A stretch of 57,480 nucleotides of DNA from an uncultured Spirochaetales bacterium (GTDB lineage Bacteria > Spirochaetota > Spirochaetia > Sphaerochaetales > Sphaerochaetaceae). Position 1 is the first letter of the stretch, and every line of letters starts with the position of its first letter. Both the position numbers and the translations under genes were made by a program. This document shows, one piece after another, positions 51,207 through 57,480 of this stretch. Where the stretch lies: positions 1 through 57,480 of the forward strand of contig CAKQTE010000135.1 of NCBI GenBank assembly GCA_934276485.1, written 5' to 3'. The notes below the pieces were generated by a model. The model was not told where the DNA came from. It searched no databases and saw nothing but the letters and a program-made list of their open reading frames with translations.

Positions 51207-52484
51207 TTAATTCTTCCAAGGAAGTAGGGAGCTAGTGTTTTTCAACCCCATGAATTCAATTGGATTTATGGATACGAACTTCTCAATTTGTTCTTCTGTA
51301 AATACAGAGTGTTCAAATATTGAGAAATACTCAGTATATGATTCAACTTTCAATAGATTGACAGAGAAATCTGAACCAAAGAGAATCCTGTTCTCGAAGT
51401 GCTGTCTTTGCTCATCTTCCATGGATTCGATGAATGATGATAAGCGTGTGTAGAATTCTGGGTTAGTGCCCGAGAACGATAGGTCTGCATATACGTTATC
51501 GAACTCATCCATCAGTGAGATAATTGACCTAAACCAAGGAGAGAATGGGTAACCTTTCATCTTAGCTTGCAATGATCTGATATCTCTATTTGAAGAGTAT
51601 GCATATTGCATTCCAAAGTGTGCAAAGTCCAATATCAGATTAGGATAGTTTTCCAGTACTGTGCGCCATGAAGCTGGATCTGAGTAGTTCCATGCAAGGT
51701 TTGCGCTTATTCCTCTGAAGCCCTGATCGTCGCAGTGTGTAATGATCGGAACCCTGTTCTTTTCACAGAATGAATATAGCGTCTTGTGTTTTTCCAGCGT
51801 CTCTTCATCATTAGGCCAAGGATTAAAGCCTAGTGGGGGATATATCTTGATCCCGTAGAATGGCTTTGATGGAACTGTGTGCATTTTATGCATCTCATGG
51901 GATGTGTTGATGTATTTATCTAGAAAATCAATCAAGAAGCCAAAGGAATGAACCTTTGGATTGATGCCAGCAAATGGATAGAACTCAAATAATCCATTTG
52001 GTCTTTCCTTGTAGTATTTCGCCATTCCTTCAACTGTGGCTTTCAAGTAAGGTGTCAATTTATCTTCAGAAGGGAATGTATAGTAATATCTATCAAGATC
52101 GGATTGTTCTTGAGAAAAGTCCATGATTAGTGGGCACATGATCATTTTGTCATAAAGTGTCTCACGAATTCTGAGTTTGCCATCCTCGATATAAGGGCTC
52201 TCAGGCGCATATTCTTTCTTCTTTTCGGAAGAGAATTTTCCGATCAAATCATCTTCCATCATCATGAAAGTGTCCCCAATAGGACGCTCGAATGCTGTAA
52301 GTGTGTTTCCTATTGTTGTGATCAAAGCCTCTCCCTTAAGAAGTTTTGATGTGATTATGTAGTTATCTGTTGCATTAGCAGTCAATAGCTCTTGAGGAGA
52401 TGAATAGAGTGAATTGATGAACGCTGCAAAATTAGGCTCTTGCATAGTCATTACGTGAAAGTGGCAATCCGAAAAATATCTCAT
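51207..52484 (-). CDS. Amidohydrolase-superfamily metal-dependent hydrolase
   Basis: A 425-residue TIM-barrel hydrolase. Metal ligands are visible as the HxH pair in DCHFHVMTM (residues 6-10), His in PIITHCDDQGF, His in ILDFAHFGMQYA and Asp in ILFGSDFSVN. The usual carbamylated Lys is replaced by a Lys region GIKIYPPLGFNPW. The subfamily (amidohydrolase_2 type) includes decarboxylases and lactonases, so the reaction cannot be fixed. It shares an operon with the MFS transporter. Confidence 0.82.
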   Translation of the reverse strand: MRYFSDCHFHVMTMQEPNFAAFINSLYSSPQELLTANATDNYIITSKLLKGEALITTIGNTLTAFERPIGDTFMMMEDDLIGKFSSEKKKEYAPESPYIEDGKLRIRETLYDKMIMCPLIMDFSQEQSDLDRYYYTFPSEDKLTPYLKATVEGMAKYYKERPNGLFEFYPFAGINPKVHSFGFLIDFLDKYINTSHEMHKMHTVPSKPFYGIKIYPPLGFNPWPNDEETLEKHKTLYSFCEKNRVPIITHCDDQGFRGISANLAWNYSDPASWRTVLENYPNLILDFAHFGMQYAYSSNRDIRSLQAKMKGYPFSPWFRSIISLMDEFDNVYADLSFSGTNPEFYTRLSSFIESMEDEQRQHFENRILFGSDFSVNLLKVESYTEYFSIFEHSVFTEEQIEKFVSINPIEFMGLKNTSSLLPWKN

Positions 52485-52529
52485 GGTTTAAAGTTATCAT
52501 AAGAGATGAATCTATTGTAATATGGATTC

Positions 52530-53375
52530 ATGAAAACAATAAAAATTAACACTAAAAATACAAGTGCAATTATCGATCTCGAAGATGGAATGAATGTTAT
52601 TTCGTTAGAGAGAAATGGCATTGAATGCATAATCTGTGACCAGGAAAGAAAGAAGAATGGTGGAACATATGCGATCCCAATCCTGTTTCCAACTCCAAAT
52701 AGAACCAAGGACAATCATTTTGTTTATAATGGAGAGGAAGTTGCAACTGTTATGCATGGATACTCTAGACATAGCGAGTTTACTCTTCTAGAGCAAACCG
52801 AGAATTCTGTGACAGCAAAGTCTGATTTCAAGGATTCTGAGTATGCTCACTACAATGTATCGATGACAGTCAAGATCTCTCTTGATAACGATACTCTCAG
52901 ATGGGATTTTGATATCCAGAACAATGACACTAAGCCTTTCCCATACTCAATTGCATTGCATCCTTTCTTCATCAAGAGCCTTTTTGATAGTGTTAAGTCA
53001 GACTGTCAGGAAAAAATGCTCACAGATGATGCACTTATTCCAACAGGAAAGTGCGTAAAGCTAGATGAGAATGAATCATTTCTAAAACCAAGAGATATAA
53101 ACACTATCAAGCTTGATACTGTGTTCTTGTCAGATAAAGCCATTGAATCAACATTGATTGGAAAAGAGTTTTCTTTATCTATAAAGGGAAGTGATGAATT
53201 TAAACATGTAGTTATCTATACATCTCCTGAAAAACCTTTTATCTGCATTGAGCCTCAAACCGGCTCTACGGATTTCGTCAATCTAGATGCTCGCGGCTTT
53301 AAGAGAGAGGCTAATCTTCTAGCGCTAAAAGAGGGTGTGAGTGCACATTCTTTTGTAGAATTCAAATTCGTATAA
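52530..53375 (+). CDS. Aldose 1-epimerase (galactose mutarotase family)
   Basis: A 281-residue beta-sandwich enzyme that interconverts alpha and beta anomers of sugars. Catalytic His regions are MHGYSRHSEF and ALHPFF, and the Glu/Asp end block is CIEPQTGSTDFVN. The length is normal and similar to YeaD/LacX-type members, which may act on sugar phosphates. TGTAAT ends eight bases before the ATG and no ribosome site is present. It is divergent from the amidohydrolase. Confidence 0.88.
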   Translation: MKTIKINTKNTSAIIDLEDGMNVISLERNGIECIICDQERKKNGGTYAIPILFPTPNRTKDNHFVYNGEEVATVMHGYSRHSEFTLLEQTENSVTAKSDFKDSEYAHYNVSMTVKISLDNDTLRWDFDIQNNDTKPFPYSIALHPFFIKSLFDSVKSDCQEKMLTDDALIPTGKCVKLDENESFLKPRDINTIKLDTVFLSDKAIESTLIGKEFSLSIKGSDEFKHVVIYTSPEKPFICIEPQTGSTDFVNLDARGFKREANLLALKEGVSAHSFVEFKFV

Positions 53376-53402
53376 CTTGTTACTGTATGAAGTATTTATA
53401 AG

Positions 53403-53441
53403 CAATGTCCAGTTTGTTCAGCTAGACATTGTTTGTTTTTT
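53403..53441 (+). terminator. Terminator of the epimerase gene
   Basis: CAATGTC and GACATTG flank 15 bases and are followed by TTTGTTTTTTG. Confidence 0.75.
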
Positions 53442-53459
53442 GTGACAAAAAAGCATTTT

Positions 53460-53513
53460 TGGAGCCTATTTTTGATAATATTGCAAAATTCGAGCTCCAT
53501 TTTTTTTTTTTTT
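53460..53513 (+). repeat. Imperfect hairpin ending in a 14-T homopolymer
   Basis: TGGAGC and GCTCCA pair around a 28-base region that itself can fold, and a run of exactly 14 T's follows. It lies 70 bases before the start of a surface lipoprotein gene. It may be a second terminator for the upstream gene or an unstable tract that varies promoter spacing. Confidence 0.75.
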
Positions 53514-53582
53514 GTGTTACCGTCCTTTTGATATTTTTTTATCTTTTAAAAATTATTTATATTCAAAAGGGGATTTTAGGAC

Positions 53583-54632
53583 ATGAACAAGACAATCAAG
53601 AGTATCTTGCTATTGTTGGTCGCTGTATTGTTTGTCTTCACATCTTGTGATGGCAATATGGAAAAAGTGCATGAGCACACACTCGTAACAAAGAGTAATG
53701 AAACTCAGCACTGGGTAGAATGTACTACATGTGATTTCGTAGGAGAAAAGGAAAATCACACATATGAGAGCAATAAGTGTTCTTGTGGTGCTTATGATAA
53801 GGCAATCGAAATTGGCAATACATATTATGATGAATTAAAACCAGCTCTAGATTATTTCAACTCAATGAAGGGGACAGAGAATAAGGATGTTACGATCAAC
53901 ATTGTTAAGGATATCGATATGACTGATGTTGAATGGAAACCTTTCAATGTTGATGGATATCATGGTGCAGGAGTTGTAACAATCGAAGGAAATGGACATA
54001 AGATTACAAATCTTTGTGCTCCATTGTTTGAGGGTGGATTTGCAGGAACATCTGGTGTCGTAATTCATGATCTAACAATTGCTGATTCAGAGGTTTCAAG
54101 TGCAAACACTCTCGGTGTAGGCGCTTTCATTCAGACCATTGATAGCATGCCGAAAATTGAACTAAAGAATTGTCATCTTCTAAATAGCTCAGTAAGAGCT
54201 ACAGGAGAAGGTAATAAATCTAGAGTTGGAGGTCTAATTGGATGGACATCAGGCTACAACGTTACAAGTGATGGACCGGTTGATTGTTTTGTTACAATTG
54301 AAAATTGTTCTGTTGAAAAGTGTAATATTGAAGGTGTGAAAGGTTCTGTAGGAGGAATCATTGGTCATGCAGGAGCTAATCCTGCAACATATCATACTAT
54401 CAAGGCTTGTACAGTAATTGATACTAAAATTACTTCAATGAATGCCAGTGATTGGAGAATTGGTGTTGTAGTAGGTACTGCAAATGTAGGAGAGATTGCA
54501 ATTACAGGAACTGTTGAAAGTGGAAATACTCTCAAACAAGCAGAATTAACTGCTCCAGAGCATAGCAATCTTTATGGAAGATTTGTTCCAGGAACTACTG
54601 GTAAACTAACAATTGAAGGTAAAGAAATATAA
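53583..54632 (+). CDS. Surface lipoprotein with Cys motif and GLUG-like beta-helix
   Basis: A 349-residue lipoprotein with lipobox ending at Cys22 (FTSC). Residues 30-75 carry a His/Cys pattern, HTLVTKS, HWVECTTCDF, HTYE and CSCGAYD, known as a repeated module in surface proteins of gut bacteria and possibly zinc-binding. The rest is a right-handed beta-helix-like region with GLUG-type motifs RVGGLIGWTSG and SVGGIIGHAGA. This suggests a surface adhesin or matrix protein. The start follows TTTTAGGAC. The gene is single and is preceded by the T-tract. Confidence 0.78.
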   Translation: MNKTIKSILLLLVAVLFVFTSCDGNMEKVHEHTLVTKSNETQHWVECTTCDFVGEKENHTYESNKCSCGAYDKAIEIGNTYYDELKPALDYFNSMKGTENKDVTINIVKDIDMTDVEWKPFNVDGYHGAGVVTIEGNGHKITNLCAPLFEGGFAGTSGVVIHDLTIADSEVSSANTLGVGAFIQTIDSMPKIELKNCHLLNSSVRATGEGNKSRVGGLIGWTSGYNVTSDGPVDCFVTIENCSVEKCNIEGVKGSVGGIIGHAGANPATYHTIKACTVIDTKITSMNASDWRIGVVVGTANVGEIAITGTVESGNTLKQAELTAPEHSNLYGRFVPGTTGKLTIEGKEI

Positions 54633-54650
54633 TAACAAATAATGTGTTGA

Positions 54651-54680
54651 GCCTCAGTGTAAAATCTGGGGCATTATTTT
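54651..54680 (+). terminator. Terminator of the surface lipoprotein gene
   Basis: GCCTCAG and CTGGGGC form a 7-bp stem (one G-U) around eight bases, followed by ATTATTTT. Confidence 0.75.
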
Positions 54681-54803
54681 GTCTCAACAGATTGCAATTA
54701 TTTGGATAGTTGTCTTATAAAATATAAAAGAGGAAATTGAAAAATTAAAATCCCATGAGGGACTATTTCCTTCTCCCTATATCTCTATCTCACAAGCCAT
54801 GAG

Positions 54804-55019
54804 TCATTTTTTCTTAGAGCCGATTCGTTCAATTGTCATCTCATCTAACAGTTCATTCATCAGCATTTGTACAGTTCTTCTTGATTTATCCATCATCTCA
54901 GATAACTCGACCTGTGTTAAAGATGGGTTTTCCTTGAAAAGCAGCAATATGTACTCATGGTCAGTCATCTGACCCTTTTGCACTTTATATTGCGCTTTAT
55001 CATAAGCATAATTTAGATT
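54804..55019 (-). pseudogene. Winged-HTH C-terminal remnant of an AlbA-domain regulator
   Basis: An open frame encodes a winged-helix motif typical of the C-terminus of ATP-binding/AlbA-type regulators: MTDHEYILLLFKENPSLTQ, SRRTVQMLMNELL and the end ERIGSKKK, which in complete proteins continues into GYW. A TGA interrupts the frame upstream and no long N-terminal domain is found, so the gene appears truncated. A short functional protein of 54 residues from ATG (54968 end) cannot be ruled out. Ribosome signals are poor. It lies in an otherwise gene-free gap of 480 bases. Confidence 0.5.
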
Positions 55020-55113
55020 TCATAACGTAGTGAAGGTGAAATCAGTATCCAAAGAGGAGCTGAATTATTAAAAACATCTTATGAAGATGTGCTTTCGCGT
55101 GTTCAATTTTAGT

Positions 55114-55506
55114 TCATGACCACCAATTAGGAAGTAGCTCTCCAAGTTTCATAACTATGTTCTTATCATAGTCCATCATGATCTCTATATCCTTGTATTT
55201 GTCAGGCATCAATTGAGCCATGAATTCTCTGCAGGCACCACAAGGCGGGAGAGTGTTGCCTCTTCTTGAGAGAGCAAGAACTCTGATAATCTCATCATCT
55301 CCATTTGTAAGCATATTGAATATTGCGTTTCGCTCAGCACAGATTCCTAGAGTGCAAGCAGTATCAACAGAAATACCAACATATATCTTTCCGGATTTTG
55401 CTTCAACAGCAGCAGCAACGCCTCCTGCTTCAACTCTTTTAGATACTTCTCTTAGGTTAAGTACTTTCTTAGCTTCGTTATACAAATCGATCCAAATCTG
55501 TTCCAT
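55114..55506 (-). CDS. cdd: Cytidine deaminase
   Basis: A 130-residue zinc enzyme converting cytidine or deoxycytidine to uridine for pyrimidine salvage. The zinc ligands and proton shuttle are in CTLGICAERNAIF and PPCGACREFM, and substrate contacts are in the GGVAAAVEAKSGKIYVGIS region. The length is that of the homotetrameric class. It lies downstream of glnS after a terminator. Confidence 0.94.
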   Translation of the reverse strand: MEQIWIDLYNEAKKVLNLREVSKRVEAGGVAAAVEAKSGKIYVGISVDTACTLGICAERNAIFNMLTNGDDEIIRVLALSRRGNTLPPCGACREFMAQLMPDKYKDIEIMMDYDKNIVMKLGELLPNWWS

Positions 55507-55524
55507 ATTTTTATTTTAGCATAG

Positions 55525-55557
55525 AAAAGAAGAAGCTGGCTTTTCAACCAGCTTCCA
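55525..55557 (-). terminator. Terminator of glnS
   Basis: On the minus strand GAAGCTGG and CCAGCTTC form a stable stem around eight bases, followed by TTCTTTTC. It lies six bases after the glnS stop codon. Confidence 0.8.
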
Positions 55558-55562
55558 ATCGA

Positions 55563-57260
55563 TTATAGGCCCATCTTGGCTTTCATCTTAGACCAGCTAT
55601 CTTTAAGAGTAACTGTTCTATTGAATACCATGTGGTCTTCCTTTGAATCCTTGCAGTCTACACAGTAGTAACCGTTTCTGATGAACTGTAGATAATCACC
55701 AGGCTTTGCATTCTTAGCTTCTAGCTCAATGTAAGCCTTTGGAATTACAACAAGAGATTCTGGATTCAAGTCATCAAGGTAGTTGCCTGTTGCAGCACCT
55801 GGACACTCTGACTTGAACAGCTTGTCATATTGTCTGACTTCAGCCTCTAGAACATGGTCTGCAGATACCCAATGGCTAGTTCCCTTGACCTTTCTTCCGT
55901 CAGGTGTTGTACCACCCTTTGACTCTGGATCATATGTGCAGTGAACTGCGATGATATTTCCATTCTCATCCTTGTCGATAGATGTTGCTGTTACATAGTA
56001 AGCATGCTTTAGTCTGATCTCATTTCCTGGATATAATCTGTGGTATCCCTTAACAGGAACTTCCATGAAATCTTCTCTTTCGATGAAAAGCTCACGAGTG
56101 AATGCAATTTCATGTGTTCCAGAGTTAGGATCTTCAGGATTGTTCTCTGCTGTGAAGTACTCAACCTGTCCTTCTGGATAGTTGTCGATAATGATCTTCA
56201 AAGGATCTAGAACAGCCATCAAACGTTTAGCTTTCTTGTTGAGATCCTCTCTAACGCAGAACTCCATCAAGGAGTAATCAACAACACCCTCAACCTTAGC
56301 AACTCCAACTCTAGAAACAAAGTCCTTCATTGCCTCTGGTGAATATCCTCTTCTTCTGATACCTGAGATAGTTGGCATTCTTGGGTCATCCCAACCTGTA
56401 ACGAAGTTGTTGTTAACCAAGTAGAGAAGCTTTCTTTTGCTCATCAAGCAGTAGTTGATATTAAGACGAGCAAACTCATATTGATGAGGAGCATGCTCGA
56501 TATTATCGATGCTTGTTGCCCAATCATATGCAGGTCTGTGGTCCTCGAACTCAAGAGTACAGATAGAGTGTGTTATGCCTTCTATTGCATCTGAGATAGG
56601 GTGAGTAAAGTCATACATTGGATAGATGCACCACTTGTTACCTGTTCTAGGATGCTCTGCATATTTGATTCTATATAGAGCTGGGTCACGCATGTTGATA
56701 TTAGGACTTGCCATATCAATCTTTGCTCTGAGAGTGTATTTTCCCTCTGGGAACTCACCATTCTTCATGCGCAAAAACAGGTCCATGTTCTCTTCAATGG
56801 ATCTATCTCTATCTGGAGAATTCTTTCCTGGCTCTGTTAGTGTTCCTCTGTATTCCTTCATCTCCTCTGGAGATAGAGAGTCTACATAAGCTAGTCCCTT
56901 TTTGATGAGGTCAAGTGCAATTTCATATAGCTGATCGTAGTAGTCTGAAGCATAGTATTCGTGCTTGCCCCAATCAAAACCAAGCCATCTGATATCATCC
57001 TTGATGGAATTGATGTATTCCATATCTTCCTTTGCTGGGTTTGTATCATCAAGTCTTAGATGGCATCTACCACCATACTTTTGAGCAAGTCCAAAGTTGA
57101 TGCAGATGCTCTTGATGTGTCCAATGTGAAGATATCCATTTGGTTCTGGTGGGAAACGGGTGACGATAGTGTTATTAGGCACCCTGCCGGCTGCTAGATC
57201 ATCCTCAATGATCTTCTCAAGGAAGTTAAGAGGTTTGGTCTCTTTGATTTCTTCTTCCAT
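55563..57260 (-). CDS. glnS: Glutaminyl-tRNA synthetase
   Basis: A 565-residue class I aminoacyl-tRNA synthetase that charges tRNA-Gln directly. The ATP-binding signature is PPEPNGYLHIGHIKS (HIGH), the second signature is LMSKRKLLYLV, and the tRNA-contact part has DDPRMPTISGIRRRGYSP. The C-terminal beta-barrels complete the usual length. The start is the ATG giving MEEEIKETK behind GAAGGAGTTTATT; a longer frame without ribosome site reaches further upstream. Its presence implies direct Gln-tRNA formation rather than the amidotransferase route. Confidence 0.95.
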   Translation of the reverse strand: MEEEIKETKPLNFLEKIIEDDLAAGRVPNNTIVTRFPPEPNGYLHIGHIKSICINFGLAQKYGGRCHLRLDDTNPAKEDMEYINSIKDDIRWLGFDWGKHEYYASDYYDQLYEIALDLIKKGLAYVDSLSPEEMKEYRGTLTEPGKNSPDRDRSIEENMDLFLRMKNGEFPEGKYTLRAKIDMASPNINMRDPALYRIKYAEHPRTGNKWCIYPMYDFTHPISDAIEGITHSICTLEFEDHRPAYDWATSIDNIEHAPHQYEFARLNINYCLMSKRKLLYLVNNNFVTGWDDPRMPTISGIRRRGYSPEAMKDFVSRVGVAKVEGVVDYSLMEFCVREDLNKKAKRLMAVLDPLKIIIDNYPEGQVEYFTAENNPEDPNSGTHEIAFTRELFIEREDFMEVPVKGYHRLYPGNEIRLKHAYYVTATSIDKDENGNIIAVHCTYDPESKGGTTPDGRKVKGTSHWVSADHVLEAEVRQYDKLFKSECPGAATGNYLDDLNPESLVVIPKAYIELEAKNAKPGDYLQFIRNGYYCVDCKDSKEDHMVFNRTVTLKDSWSKMKAKMGL

Positions 57261-57429
57261 AATAAACTCCTTCGTGCCTTTCAAAGGGCATTTAGATTTA
57301 GAAGGAGTATAACATCCAACAAAGTGCAATGTGAACTGTTTTTCTTTCCATTAAACTGTTAATTTAACAAATGGTGACTTTTAACCCACTAGGACATTAT
57401 ATGGCCACTTCTTGTTGTACCCTTGCAAT

Positions 57430-57480
57430 ATGAAAGCTACAAGAGAAGACATAAAGAAAAACCTAATCAAATATGACATC
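57430..57480 (+). CDS. Possible gene start cut by the window end
   Basis: An open frame from ATG encodes the charged start MKATREDIKKNLIKYD and runs off the window. No ribosome site precedes it. Too little is visible to name a function, and it may not be a real start. Confidence 0.35.
   Translation, partial: MKATREDIKKNLIKYDI

Overview
The window looks like part of the chromosome of an anaerobic, low-GC, diderm spirochaete, most likely a gut member of the Sphaerochaetaceae. This is an inference. It rests on the sugar-binding protein whose mature end reads NGAQEA, several short lipoproteins and a signal-peptide beta-barrel candidate (so an outer membrane), fermentative and ferredoxin-linked enzymes (AdhE, NfnAB), and several genes of clostridial flavour (SigI/RsgI, YolD/Y-family polymerase, NusG-II/Gx transporter). 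No taxonomic marker gene is present.

Layout. 1-1.6 kb: a SigI sigma factor and its membrane anti-sigma factor RsgI, cut by the window edge inside an Asp-rich tandem repeat. 1.7-6.4 kb: bifunctional aldehyde/alcohol dehydrogenase AdhE, a small lipoprotein, and a NusG-II/Gx-transporter pair. 6.6-9.3 kb: an OmpR-type two-component system and a YfcE-like phosphodiesterase. 9.3-11.4 kb: an accessory island with a RhuM-family gene, several perfect inverted repeats, a decayed ORF and a candidate 39-residue membrane protein. 11.5-15.1 kb: tRNA-Val, an exported protein with chitobiase-type C-terminal domains, and a YolD/Y-family DNA polymerase operon. 15.2-21 kb: a LacI-controlled sugar ABC operon ending in 4-alpha-glucanotransferase. 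21.2-24.7 kb: a sodium-pump decarboxylase beta subunit with a tiny partner, then a DUF1538 membrane protein with a double P-II-like protein. 24.8-28.5 and 32.5-36 kb: two heterodimeric ABC exporters, separated by a 56-residue basic protein, a repeat-bearing 5'-nucleotidase lipoprotein and uracil-DNA glycosylase. 36-40.4 kb: a small HTH gene behind a palindrome cluster, Hsp20 behind a textbook sigma-54 promoter, NfnAB and a PTS EIIA. 40.4-46 kb: 5-formyl-THF cyclo-ligase, ECF transporter A and T subunits, an outer-membrane protein/lipoprotein pair and a membrane protein with an Arg/Asp/Tyr tail. 46-57.5 kb: tRNA-Asn, diaminopropionate ammonia-lyase, an rRNA methyltransferase with a very long Arg/Asp tail, an MFS transporter, an amidohydrolase, an aldose epimerase, a Cys-motif/GLUG lipoprotein behind a 14-T tract, a wHTH remnant, cytidine deaminase and glutaminyl-tRNA synthetase.

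The genes fit a fermentative saccharolytic life. Oligosaccharide uptake and MalQ feed glycolysis, AdhE disposes of reductant as ethanol, NfnAB balances NAD(P)H and ferredoxin, and a sodium pump may couple decarboxylation to energy. Many genes lack a Shine-Dalgarno sequence and instead have a -10-like hexamer 6-10 nt before the start codon, which suggests frequent leaderless transcription. Other points worth a second look are the sigma-54 promoter of hsp20, the two unrelated proteins with Arg/Asp tails, the RsgI Asp repeat, the duplicated unknown domain in the nucleotidase, and the homopolymer upstream of a surface lipoprotein.
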